Shown here in pieces: positions 51,881 through 60,619 of a DNA stretch of 64,000 nucleotides. The translations under genes and the position numbers were made by a program. The notes beneath the pieces are model-generated. The model did not search any database. It was not told the origin of the DNA and saw nothing but the letters and a program-made list of their open reading frames with translations. Position 1 is the first letter of the stretch, and the number at the start of each line of letters is the position of its first letter. The stretch lies in NCBI RefSeq assembly GCF_025244825.1, contig NZ_CP104263.1, positions 682,001 to 746,000 of the forward strand. The letters run 5' to 3'. This stretch comes from Arthrobacter jinronghuae (GTDB lineage: Bacteria > Actinomycetota > Actinomycetes > Actinomycetales > Micrococcaceae).

Positions 51881-53359
51881 TCAGCTGTATCCCATAACTT
51901 CGGCCACACGCTGTGCAATTTTCGATGCCAATAGTGGTGGAACCGCGTTCCCCACCTGCGTGTACTGCTGAGTCCGATTCCCCAGGAAGACGTAGTTGTC
52001 GGGGAAGGTCTGCAGCCGCGCCGCTTCCCGCACGGTCAGGCTTCGCATCTGTTCATGGTCAGGATGAATGTAGTAATGCCCGTCTTTGGCGATGTGAGAC
52101 ACGACAGTGGATGAAGGTTTCACCCACGCCTGGACCCGGAACCGATCCTCGAAGGGCACCACCACGTTGTTGATGTTGTTGTGCTTGGGCCAGTGGGCAG
52201 CCGGCAGGCTGCGCACCTTCGGGCTCGAACCGTCGGCCGTCACCAGCGCAGCCAGCAGATAATAGCGAACCAAATCTTCAAGCATGTGGCCACGGGCTTC
52301 ATGGTTCCACGTAACAGGTGCAGCATCTTTACGGAGCCATGTTTGGAGCTCACCTGCTGCGGAGGCCTTATCGAAGGGCTCCGGGGGGCGGACGGATGTC
52401 GACTTGGTGTCGAGTTCGTAAGGGCTGGGAGCGGACGCCCGCTCTTTACCCGGAAGCGCCTGCAAGAACTTGTGCGCTTGCTCGCGTATGGTGGCCCAGT
52501 CCTCCCACGTGGCATGCGGACGGCGGGAAATGCCCGAGCGCAGGTGGGGCAGAGACCAGATAGCATCCTGAACAGTTACGGGTTCGCGGTGTTCAAGGGC
52601 CTTTGGGGCCGGAAGCTGGGCGTCCCGGCGCAGGCCTACGATGATTACCCGGTGGCGCTTCTGGGGAATTCCATACAGCTCTGACTTGATGATGAAGTCG
52701 GAGGGTTTGAGTTCCCCGGTGTCGCTGTTGACCACCATGGAGTGGAGATCGTAGCCAGGTGCTCGCAGATCCTGTTCGATGAGCTCGAAAATCTTGCCGT
52801 CCCCGCTTTTGGACGAGAGCATCCCTTTTACGTTCTCCATCACGAAGACCGCGGGGCGGAACTCGGTGATGATGTGCAGGTATTCCTTGTACAGGAAGTG
52901 CTTGTGGTCGTCTTTGAAGGTGACGTCGTGCTTGCGGCGGGACCGCCCAGCCATGGAGTAGGCCTGGCACGGCGGTCCACCGATCAGGACCCATTCAGAG
53001 GCGTCCTGAAGCGATTCCCGAATCAACGTGTCCGACTCTGGACGGCTGTCCTCGCTCAGGGTGAACTGTCGGACTTCTTCTTCTGCGTGTTCGAAAGCCG
53101 CTGCCACCTCGGGGGCTGATCGCATCTCGTCGTAGGTGACGTCCTTGGCGAGGAACCGTTTGTAGATCTCAGGTTGACCTTCAGGTAAATCGGAAAGGAA
53201 CCGGTGAGCTGCGCGCAGGGTCAGGGTCTTTACTGCCGATGTCTCCATCTCGATCGACAGAACCGTCTGGAAGACGCGGTTGCCATCCTCGTCTCGGATG
53301 CTGGAGAAGCCTTCGTTTAGGCCACCAGGGCCAGCAAAAATGTCAACGATGGGAATCAC
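51881..53359 (-). CDS. DNA (cytosine-5-)-methyltransferase
   Basis: The GTG at 53359 is preceded by an ideal GGAGGAAACC site, giving 492 residues; a TTG four codons earlier overlaps that site and is unlikely. C5-methylase motifs are in order: I (DIFAGPGGLNEGF, about 6-18), IV (GGPPCQAYSMAGR, 127-139, with the catalytic Cys), VI (FVMENVKG, about 173-180) and X (QVGNAVPPLLASKIA near the end). It should methylate cytosine at a specific site, protecting host DNA from the MutL/Z1/DUF4420 system, or from the divergent HNH protein. The target site cannot be predicted. Confidence 0.92.
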   Translation of the reverse strand: MIPIVDIFAGPGGLNEGFSSIRDEDGNRVFQTVLSIEMETSAVKTLTLRAAHRFLSDLPEGQPEIYKRFLAKDVTYDEMRSAPEVAAAFEHAEEEVRQFTLSEDSRPESDTLIRESLQDASEWVLIGGPPCQAYSMAGRSRRKHDVTFKDDHKHFLYKEYLHIITEFRPAVFVMENVKGMLSSKSGDGKIFELIEQDLRAPGYDLHSMVVNSDTGELKPSDFIIKSELYGIPQKRHRVIIVGLRRDAQLPAPKALEHREPVTVQDAIWSLPHLRSGISRRPHATWEDWATIREQAHKFLQALPGKERASAPSPYELDTKSTSVRPPEPFDKASAAGELQTWLRKDAAPVTWNHEARGHMLEDLVRYYLLAALVTADGSSPKVRSLPAAHWPKHNNINNVVVPFEDRFRVQAWVKPSSTVVSHIAKDGHYYIHPDHEQMRSLTVREAARLQTFPDNYVFLGNRTQQYTQVGNAVPPLLASKIAQRVAEVMGYS

Positions 53360-53724
53360 GGTTTCCTCCAAAATCAGTACGGCTCTCCAGGTTACCAGGC
53401 AGGAACGTGGAGCCTAGTAATCTTACCGGCCCTGCGCGTTCGCCTTCGCCCCAGTGAACATCACCGCGCTGACAGTTTCATCACTTGGGTCATCAACGCG
53501 GAGACGGCTAGCCTCGTTGTCGGAGCCGAGACTCCGCGCAATTGCACGGATGGAATCCGACAGAATACCCGTACGGTTATAGCTGTTCCTTCTGCTGGTC
53601 CTCCACCTCCAAGGCGTCCGAACCCTGCTGTTACGCGTCTGTCACGTCTTGACTCGAGGGCGTGGCGCTAGGCACGACGGCCAGGCGGTCCCTCGGGTAG
53701 GCCCGTGGTGGCACCATTGGTGTC
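53360..53724. other. 365-base divergent gap with a possible gene remnant
   Basis: This separates the methyltransferase from the HNH gene and must contain both promoters. On the minus strand a frame of about 70 codons ends at 53423 and reads like normal protein near its end (DSIRAIARSLGSDNE..., VDDPSDETVSAVMFTG) but has no start codon or ribosome site. It may be the tail of a decayed gene. No repeat or known regulatory motif was found apart from short stems such as CGGAG/CTCCG (53521-53536). Confidence 0.35.
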
Positions 53725-54675
53725 GTGACTATTACAGATCTTCCACGGGTTCCTCGAGCTTGGCTGCTTCTCACGGTTGAGGACAAAGACAGGGACTTTG
53801 GCAGTAATGACGGATATCTTGATGAGCCGGAATCCCATTATCGCTGGGACGATACGGTGCCGAATCACGCAAGAATTTCAGCGGGAGACAGCATTGTTCT
53901 GTGGGATAAGAAGTCCAGCATTGGCGTCTCGGTAGTGGACAGTATTGACGTCGCGACCGAAGACAAGTCAATTTACAGCTGTCCTCAGTGCCACAGGGCC
54001 CACATAAAGGCCCGGAAAACTAAGTCACCCCAGTATCGGTGTTTTAAATGCGGAAACGAATTCGATGTGCCCGAAATCGAAACCAGAACAGTGTCCACTT
54101 ACACTTCGAATCACGACACTGCATGGGTCGGTCTGGAGGGAGTGCTTTCTGGCGCAGAGCTGCGCGCGGTGTGTGAAAGTCCGAAGTCTCAGCTGAGCTT
54201 GCGTGCCCTCGGGTGGGAGTCCTTTAAGTCCTTGGTTGAAGCAACCGGGTTTGGCCACGAGCTTGCTGTTCCCGCCGCACACTCGAGGAGAATAAACGGC
54301 GGTCACTCCTTGGCACTTGTGCGAGTACGCAAGGGGCAGACGCTCTTTCGAAAGTCCCTGATTGATCGCTACGGGACGACGTGTGCCTTCACAGGGGAAT
54401 GCCCCCTTGAAGTACTCGAAGCGGCACACCTATATAGCTATGGCGCCGTGGGTGAGCACCATGAATACGGTGGTCTGCTTCTCCGCAGGGACCTGCACCG
54501 GTTGTTTGATTGTGGAAAAGTAGCCGTCAATCCGGCGTCCCTGGTCTTGGATATTGCAGACGAACTTCATTCATATGTCCTCTACCAACAACTACACGGA
54601 AGCAAACTGCGGGTAGGGATTAGCGCGAGTCAGCGAGGATGGCTGGAGGACCACTGGAAGCAACACAGGGGATAG
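53725..54675 (+). CDS. HNH endonuclease-type protein with zinc ribbon and PUA-like N-terminus
   Basis: A GTG start gives 316 residues. Residues 10-80 look like an EVE/PUA-type fold (AWLLLTV... and SIVLWDKKSSIG) used for reading modified bases. Next is a zinc ribbon with Cys86, Cys89, Cys106 and Cys109. The C-terminal 100 residues are an HNH domain of the HNH_2 type: CAFTG (220-224), LEAAHLYSYG (231-240) and GGLLLRRDLHRLFD (249-262). The usual Asn of the NGLLL segment is Gly here, an oddity that could reduce cleavage. Divergence from the cytosine methylase suggests a restriction partner or a modification-dependent nuclease. Confidence 0.78.
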   Translation: MTITDLPRVPRAWLLLTVEDKDRDFGSNDGYLDEPESHYRWDDTVPNHARISAGDSIVLWDKKSSIGVSVVDSIDVATEDKSIYSCPQCHRAHIKARKTKSPQYRCFKCGNEFDVPEIETRTVSTYTSNHDTAWVGLEGVLSGAELRAVCESPKSQLSLRALGWESFKSLVEATGFGHELAVPAAHSRRINGGHSLALVRVRKGQTLFRKSLIDRYGTTCAFTGECPLEVLEAAHLYSYGAVGEHHEYGGLLLRRDLHRLFDCGKVAVNPASLVLDIADELHSYVLYQQLHGSKLRVGISASQRGWLEDHWKQHRG

Positions 54676-54772
54676 TCCTCCGAGCTGATGCAACCAGCGC
54701 TCCTACAGCAGACCACAACCGGCAGCTGAGACAGCGCATCCTGCCCTGATTAGGGTTCGGCACGAAGAACTT

Positions 54773-55534
54773 TCAGACGGCGTATGGGTGCTGGACAACG
54801 AAGGATCCGTCGATGACCTTCCTCATCTCCGCCTTATCGAGAGTGCCCAAGTCTCGGTAACCATAAACCAAGGTTATTTCCACCATCAGAGCACGTATGT
54901 GCTTCTCATCGGAGAAGGCCCCGCCCTGGGCAATGTGGTCAAGTACGGAACGAACCAGTTCCGGGAGAGCACCCGACTCACGGTCAAAAAGCGCCATGAT
55001 GCGGTCCTCACGGTGGAACGCCTCACGGGTATAGGCGAAAGGATCACCGGCTGCCCGCGAAAGCGGGTGCTGACAGGTCACGTCGTAGGTGAGGGTGGTG
55101 ACCCACCAGAGACGGGCGATTCCGTGGCGGACGAGTTTGCCACGCGTGGCGTTAAGCATCAACCAGCGGTCTTCAACGCGTGACTTCCAATTCTTGTCCT
55201 GCTCAAGTGGCCACCTTTTTTCCATATATTCACGGAAGGTCACGAAGGCCAGGAATGTCCACAGCCGGCGGTCAGAAGCATTCGCCCTGTCGAGTGCACC
55301 CAGATACTCGTAAACGAGGGGAGCATTGTTCTCATCTCTCGCAGATGCCTGCTGAGCGCCGGGGTCCAATGGATCCGGGACGCCGAGATTGAGAGGAAGT
55401 TCCAAAATGTTCTGAGGGTCGTTCAGAATCACTTCGGTCTCTGCGAAAAAGTCATCGGGACTTGAGGCAGCATCAAGTGCAGATTTTATGTCTCTCAACG
55501 CACCGTACGTTACTGCCCGTGCTTGCATGTCCAT
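54773..55534 (-). CDS. DUF6339-like helical protein, cassette copy 2
   Basis: A 253-residue helical protein, counterpart of the one at 38167-38919. It shares LW-x-FL-x-x-V (near 91-98), a basic helix ending ARLWWV (near 139-145), a helix EDRIMALFDRESG (near 176-188) and a C-terminal LDKAEMRKVID helix. Overall identity is low, so the copies are old. The ATG overlaps the preceding stop (TAATG). It ends this minus-strand run and converges with the HNH gene 97 bases away. No active-site motif is seen. Confidence 0.68.
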   Translation of the reverse strand: MDMQARAVTYGALRDIKSALDAASSPDDFFAETEVILNDPQNILELPLNLGVPDPLDPGAQQASARDENNAPLVYEYLGALDRANASDRRLWTFLAFVTFREYMEKRWPLEQDKNWKSRVEDRWLMLNATRGKLVRHGIARLWWVTTLTYDVTCQHPLSRAAGDPFAYTREAFHREDRIMALFDRESGALPELVRSVLDHIAQGGAFSDEKHIRALMVEITLVYGYRDLGTLDKAEMRKVIDGSFVVQHPYAV

Positions 55535-56394
55535 TATTCGTCCCCCATATGGTTCAAAGCCGTACTCAACGCCTTGTCTAGCGGGTACCCCAGCATCTTT
55601 TGCGCCAACTCAAATGTGGGGTCTGCAAGAGATCCATTCTCAGTTATCAACCTCAGCAGCGCCTTATACCAAGACTTATCCGACATGTCCTCGCCACTGT
55701 CTGCGGATTCATTTTCCTTGATGAAATCAATGGCTTCCATGAGCGCCGGTAGGACTACCAGTCCTATCTGAATTTCTGGGCGCACCGAAGCAAAGTGCGG
55801 TTGGAGTCTCTCTGGAAAGGTCACGAGGACATAATCGTCATCAAAAAACTTGACACTGATTCCTCGCGTCCTTTTGGAGTCACTTTCGAAGCGAAAACAA
55901 GAGCCTACAGGCGGCACTAGCGGGTCGTACCGCTTTTCCGGTTCAAACTGGAACGATCCGCCTTCAGCCAGCACGTCGCCTGGAAGGATGCTAAACGTTG
56001 AGTCCGCATATTCAGGATTTTGGTTTGTAAGCCGATACTCTGGAATCGCAGAGGTCGCAATGACTCTGAGCTCGACGACGACGGTGCCTCGAATATCCTC
56101 TTGATCGATAGAACCTGCATAGGTTGCTCCGTCTGGATGTCGCTGTTGGATAGTGGCACCAAGCTCGCCCGTTGCGATGGTGGACGTACAAGTCCAACGG
56201 AAGCTGTACCGAGCGGCCCCGCTCTCAATGAGGGTCTGTACGTCAGGATCCGACATCCGAACCTGGAACTTCACCTCCACATCGTTCACATTTGGTGTAA
56301 CTGCGGCATTGAAAACTTGGAATACCGAATTGACATCGTCAGAGGCGTCGAGGACCGGATGAGGGTACGAGCCTCTCTTTGTTGATGATTTCAC
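55534..56394 (-). CDS. Beta-rich protein of unknown function, cassette copy 2
   Basis: A 286-residue protein with a GTG start inside the ATPase stop region (4-base overlap). The strand-rich first part has V-x-V-K-F-x-V (41-47), YSFRWTC and GTVVVELRVIATSAIPEYRL. The helical end has PEIQIGLVVLPALMEAIDF and SWYKALLRLI. The arrangement parallels the 38916-39809 protein. It could be an adaptor between the ATPase and the helical protein; this is inference from gene order only. Confidence 0.65.
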   Translation of the reverse strand: MKSSTKRGSYPHPVLDASDDVNSVFQVFNAAVTPNVNDVEVKFQVRMSDPDVQTLIESGAARYSFRWTCTSTIATGELGATIQQRHPDGATYAGSIDQEDIRGTVVVELRVIATSAIPEYRLTNQNPEYADSTFSILPGDVLAEGGSFQFEPEKRYDPLVPPVGSCFRFESDSKRTRGISVKFFDDDYVLVTFPERLQPHFASVRPEIQIGLVVLPALMEAIDFIKENESADSGEDMSDKSWYKALLRLITENGSLADPTFELAQKMLGYPLDKALSTALNHMGDE

Positions 56395-58277
56395 TTGATC
56401 CCCAGACGGTATCGATGCGGCGATGACAATTTGAGCCGAATGTGAGACGTCACACCGGCCTCTAGCTTCAGATTAGATAAGACGTTGCCCTTATTCTTGA
56501 GGGCAACGTGGGTCGATCCAGTGCTGACTGTTCCCCCCTTGATTGGAAGAACAAATCCGTCCTCCATGCTGCCGCCAGGTCCGAGCGGCACTAGTTCAAG
56601 GTCACCCTCGATGCTTTCGGCAGCAGTGATTGAAAGGCACAGGTCGCCAGTGCCCCCCTCGCACCAACTGCGAAATCGCACGTCTCCCGCTGTGATCCTG
56701 CCGGATCCGTCCCCGAGGGATCCGGTTCCCTCCAAGTCGCCCCCGGAGTTGGTGCGGCTCGATGATCCCCCCGCGTCCTTGCCCTTCTTGGCGGGCGTCT
56801 CACCGTCACCTGCAGCCGACGTACTTACGCCAACCTTGAAAGAGCCGCTTGAACGGACCTGGACTGATTCGCTGCCTCCATCGGTACCGCGGATAGTGCT
56901 GGATTCAGTCTTGGTTCCCTGACCGTTTATCGGGGTCCCTGTGCTCCCCAATAGATGGGATTTGTCTTCGAAAACCTCCATGGGCAGATACCGAGCCAAC
57001 CCCTTGACCTCAATTTGGTCGCCGAAGTGCTGTTTTACGCGGCTCTTTAGCCCCTCACGCACGAAATTCTTGAGCTCTTTAATTATCGCTTTGCCGTGCG
57101 GGGCCCGTTCAGGGTCCCAGCGATGATGCTGTGGAGGTTCCAGCGCGCGGAGAAGTTTGTTGCCTTCGTCATCGGAACATTCCAAAACCGCGGCGTACTT
57201 GATCGGAATCGAGTTATGTCGAAAGGTATCGATCTTCATAAGTGGTTTGCGGACTGTAATCGTGTGCAAGCTCTTGTCAAGACTGTCGTCAACATTGATG
57301 TAAAGAGACAAACTGCCGAGCTGGTCGCTAGCACCGACTATCGGTTCCTCGTCTTTTATGGCGCGATAAAAAGCGTGAGCTTCGGAGTCCTCGAGGACGC
57401 TCGTATCCAACGTGTTTGAGTCCAAGGTCCAGGTGCAATCCGCTGTTATCCCATCCACAACCAAGTTGCCCCGATCAATGGCCAGCAGGAAGTTCCGCAT
57501 GAGGGCTACCTTGATGTGGCGCAGATCCGGGTCGGCCCCGGCTTTTCGGTAACCGAGGATATAGACGTCGGTTCCGGGCGCGGTCCGCTCAGGGAAAGGG
57601 CCGAGCGCACCTGGGTCTCGAAGGTAGCTGAAATCTTCCATGCACGTGAGGTCAGTGAAAAAACCATCACCTACGTGCCATTTCCCGTCCCCATCGCGAT
57701 GGCTTGCCAAGCAACTGTAGCCCGCGAAGACCACGGAGGGTTGGTTATGCGGACGGGATGTGTAAAGAACCGTGCTCATGTTGGATGCCATGGGACCCAC
57801 AGCAGACCCAATGCCGAAGGACCCGCCGCGGGAACCGTCGTCAGCTGAGATTCCGGCACCGCGGGTGAGAGCGCTCAATGCCGAGGTGGGATTATCCATT
57901 GACTCCGAACCGGTTAAGCCCTTTGTGCCATAGTCGCTGATGCGCAGTACCTCAATGTGTTCCTGCATGGCAGTGTCATAGGCAAGCTTCATGTTGGCGT
58001 GACCCTGCGCGCCGCGGGTCTCCTCTGCTACCTGTTTCAAGGTTGCACGAAGACCTTCGATGCCAGGAACGTCTGCCGTTTCCATCGCCTTGAGCTCGAA
58101 AACCATCTTGACTGTCTCATCGCCCAACCGGGCATCTATGGAGTTCTGTGCCGTTTCACGAACGAGCGAGGACTCGGCCAGTGAACCTTCGAAGAACTGC
58201 TCCGCTGGGGAGATTGCGCCTTGCGAGGCACCTCTTCCCGCCGTCTCAAAATAGAACCCGAAATTGGGGGATGTCAT
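56391..58277 (-). CDS. GHKL-type ATPase with RETAQNSxDAR motif, cassette copy 2
   Basis: A 628-residue protein. The ATP site has N-box RETAQNSIDAR (40-50), D-box ISDYGTKGLTG (113-123) and G2 box GGSFGIGS (151-158). The N-box and the D-x-x-TKGL wording are shared with the 39806-41677 protein and not with the MutL-like one. The G2 box lacks the final Lys of copy 1 (GSAV instead of GKTI). A Gly/Ser/Thr-rich linker (about 455-525) precedes a beta-rich C-terminal domain, as in copy 1. It overlaps a 75-residue gene upstream and the beta-rich gene downstream by four bases each. Confidence 0.75.
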   Translation of the reverse strand: MTSPNFGFYFETAGRGASQGAISPAEQFFEGSLAESSLVRETAQNSIDARLGDETVKMVFELKAMETADVPGIEGLRATLKQVAEETRGAQGHANMKLAYDTAMQEHIEVLRISDYGTKGLTGSESMDNPTSALSALTRGAGISADDGSRGGSFGIGSAVGPMASNMSTVLYTSRPHNQPSVVFAGYSCLASHRDGDGKWHVGDGFFTDLTCMEDFSYLRDPGALGPFPERTAPGTDVYILGYRKAGADPDLRHIKVALMRNFLLAIDRGNLVVDGITADCTWTLDSNTLDTSVLEDSEAHAFYRAIKDEEPIVGASDQLGSLSLYINVDDSLDKSLHTITVRKPLMKIDTFRHNSIPIKYAAVLECSDDEGNKLLRALEPPQHHRWDPERAPHGKAIIKELKNFVREGLKSRVKQHFGDQIEVKGLARYLPMEVFEDKSHLLGSTGTPINGQGTKTESSTIRGTDGGSESVQVRSSGSFKVGVSTSAAGDGETPAKKGKDAGGSSSRTNSGGDLEGTGSLGDGSGRITAGDVRFRSWCEGGTGDLCLSITAAESIEGDLELVPLGPGGSMEDGFVLPIKGGTVSTGSTHVALKNKGNVLSNLKLEAGVTSHIRLKLSSPHRYRLGIK

Positions 58278-58501
58278 TCGAATGACACCTTTCTGGTGGA
58301 AGGGGTAGTCGGATCAAAAAGTGCGCGCACAGCAGTTAATTCATCCTCGATGGGGCGAAACAGCGCTTCAACCTCGTCGGGTGTGTACTCGTAGTTCTTT
58401 TGATTCGAAAGATTTCCCAGAAGGGAAATTTCTCGTATGAGCCGGTCTCCCCGCGAAGATGCGAGGCGCCTGAAGCGTTCATTCCGCGTTTCGCCTGACA
58501 T
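58274..58501 (-). CDS. Small charged helical protein heading cassette 2
   Basis: A 75-residue protein with an AGGGAAAAT site before its ATG and a 4-base overlap with the ATPase gene, so it is very likely real. It is highly charged and helical (MSGETRNERFRRLASS..., then TPDEVEALFRPIEDEL) with no Cys and no membrane segment. Cassette 1 has no counterpart, its place being taken by the DUF4420 gene. It may be a regulator or small partner of the ATPase. I do not recognise a family. Confidence 0.65.
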   Translation of the reverse strand: MSGETRNERFRRLASSRGDRLIREISLLGNLSNQKNYEYTPDEVEALFRPIEDELTAVRALFDPTTPSTRKVSFE

Positions 58502-58540
58502 ATTTTCCCTAGGTGCTTGCCGGATATATGTCGACTATAT

Positions 58541-58556
58541 ATCCTAAATATAGGAT
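58541..58556. promoter_or_regulatory. AT-rich palindromic operator between cassette 2 and the HEPN gene
   Basis: A perfect inverted repeat ATCCTA-AATA-TAGGAT lies in a 122-base, unusually AT-rich divergent gap (58502-58623), with -10-like TATATA/TATACT-type hexamers on both strands around it. A shared repressor site controlling both directions is likely. Confidence 0.55.
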
Positions 58557-58623
58557 GTCAACGGAAGAATTAAATGACGCTCCGAGACCTTCGAATCAGT
58601 GGGTCGTCAACTATGGGGGAATC

Positions 58624-59697
58624 ATGACAAAAGGCCATGTCCAACAGGCGCTCGACGTATTTGCCGTGTCGATTGACGCGTACATTCAGACCAAGATGAA
58701 GCCGCTGCTGGGCGGCACTTTGGAGTGGACATCCATACTCCAGGAACTGGACAAGATGCGAGGAAAGGGTTCGTGGACCTATTCGACGAGGGATCCTGCC
58801 CTGCAGCTCCGCATGCTGACAGAGCGTCTGGGCGGGTTGGGATACCCGTTTGATGAAGGTGACCCCAACCGCACTTTGAGTTCATATGGATCTGTCCTCA
58901 GGATCGTGCGGAATCGCCTCTCCCATGGGGGCGAATTCGAGACTTTCGATGCTCTCCATGCGGTAGATACCGTCAGGACAGTGCTGGCACATATAGGCGA
59001 TGTTGATGCATCGGCCAAGGTGGCAGACATTCGGACAACGCTTCTCGGTGAGCTTGTCGATGCCGAGCAGCCTTCGACGGCGATGTCTGAGCAAGTGACT
59101 TCCGTTCCTCGGAACTCGGAGGAGAAAAAAGCCGACAACATTCGAGCCGACTACGTTGACGGTCTGTTCGGTCAGGTCCCTTGGGAGCCGTGGACCACCG
59201 TTGTGGTCGGAGAGCAGGAAGACTTGGATTCCATGCGGACAAATCGCGTTAAGGAAAGCGTTCGAGGTCTGATCGAAACCATCGCAGAATCCGAAGGGCC
59301 CGTGCACCAAGACCGCGTCGCGAAGCTAGTGGGCCTTGCGTTCGGGTTCTCTCGCTTGGCACCACAGAGGGCCAAGAGAATACTGGGTCAAATTTCAAAG
59401 GCATCCGTCCATGTGGATGGAGATGGTTTCGTGTGGCCCCTGGGAATCAACCGCGATGAGTGGCTGATTTACCGAACCAGCACAGAGTCGCAGCGCCCAT
59501 TTCATGAGATTTCCCCTGTGGAAATCGCTAATGCAGTTGTCTCGCTGCTTAAAGCTGACGGACAAGGAACTGACACCGAACTGACGCGAGGTGTCTTGCA
59601 GCTATTTGGTCGGATGAGAGGAAGTAAAGTCGCCACGCGCCAGGTTCAAAGGGGGATGGACTATGCGCGGGCAATGGGGCGTATGCCGCAACCCTGA
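58624..59697 (+). CDS. HEPN (Swt1-like) protein with DUF3320-type C-terminal domain
   Basis: The ATG at 58624 has a GGGGGA site five bases upstream and gives 357 residues. Earlier in-frame starts (58513, 58528, 58555) lack ribosome sites, and the latter would place the operator over the start. Residues 5-130 are helical, with RNRLSH at 96-101 as the R-x4-H motif of HEPN ribonucleases. Residues about 208-285 (RVKESVRGLIETIAESEGP... RVAKLVGLAFGFSRL) match the DUF3320 winged-helix type domain found in large defence helicases. An RNA-cleaving toxin or effector is plausible. It diverges from cassette 2. Confidence 0.75.
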   Translation: MTKGHVQQALDVFAVSIDAYIQTKMKPLLGGTLEWTSILQELDKMRGKGSWTYSTRDPALQLRMLTERLGGLGYPFDEGDPNRTLSSYGSVLRIVRNRLSHGGEFETFDALHAVDTVRTVLAHIGDVDASAKVADIRTTLLGELVDAEQPSTAMSEQVTSVPRNSEEKKADNIRADYVDGLFGQVPWEPWTTVVVGEQEDLDSMRTNRVKESVRGLIETIAESEGPVHQDRVAKLVGLAFGFSRLAPQRAKRILGQISKASVHVDGDGFVWPLGINRDEWLIYRTSTESQRPFHEISPVEIANAVVSLLKADGQGTDTELTRGVLQLFGRMRGSKVATRQVQRGMDYARAMGRMPQP

Positions 59698-60619
59698 AGA
59701 GAGAGGGGCTGGTCAGGGGAGCGCCGAGGCAGCAACGGACGATTGCGTGCTTGGTGAGGACGTGCCACAGCTGGACCGGGTGCACCGTCACGACGACGTC
59801 GGAGAGTTGAGCGCAGCGTGTTCCCGGCGGTCTGTCTTGCCGAATAGCGGAGCTATTCTGGCCTCCCTAGTGTGGCGGTCAACGCGGCTGATGGGCGGCC
59901 TCTCGTAGGGCCGGATCGGGCGGCAGAAGGCGATGGTGACCACTCATGACCGCCGCGATCGGTGCGATTGGTTTGCTGCCGAGCCTTCGGGCCGCTGGTA
60001 TCAGTGCTGTAACGCATCTGCCGCCTGGCCCAGAGCTTCTCCGCCGGCAGCGAGTACTGAGGCGGTGTGTATGGCCGGGCCCGCTTCGGATATGTGTAAC
60101 GCGGGTTCGTCCATACGTTCCTGGAGTTCAGCACCACGGTCGGCTTCGTCCTCGCGGCCGGAGCTAGCGGCCGTTCCTGTTGAACCTCCCGCTGGGTCCG
60201 GCCGCCGTATTGATGCCGCCACAGCTGGTGGAAGCCCCCGTCTTCACCGAAGCTCCTCAGTGCATGGGACCACCACATCGCCGCTGCGGCAGGTGCTGGC
60301 AAAGAGTTGATAGCAGCTGCCAGGTCTCGCGGGGTTCATAGTACTGCTGAACGTGGCCGTCTCAATTCTCGAAGTACATGTCGCCGTCGCCACCTGATGG
60401 AACCGCACGAACGAGGGGCCACGAAGAGCCGGGTAGTCATGTTGCGCGCGGTCCGCCACTTCCCTAGCGCTGAGCCGACTGCCGTCGTCGCTGCGCACTT
60501 GCTGATCATCGGCACGGAGGCAAAAGACCATACGTCAGCAAGACGCGACGGGAGCTGCACAGCATAGGCGTATCGCAGGATCACTCTTGGCACATAATGG
60601 AACACAGGGGGATACCACT
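59698..60619. other. 922-base stretch without a supportable gene
   Basis: Several frames are open, but none has a convincing start, ribosome site, codon pattern or family match. One minus-strand frame around 60090-60120 encodes VWTNPRYT, reminiscent of the NPRYTG segment of large serine recombinases, but the context does not continue. The composition suggests decayed genes at an island boundary. The promoter of the SNF2-type gene lies in the last part. Confidence 0.45.

Noticed and set aside
60001..60302. Serine recombinase remnant
   Set aside because: Only VWTNPRYT resembles the family; neighbouring residues do not continue the recombinase domain and no catalytic region is present.
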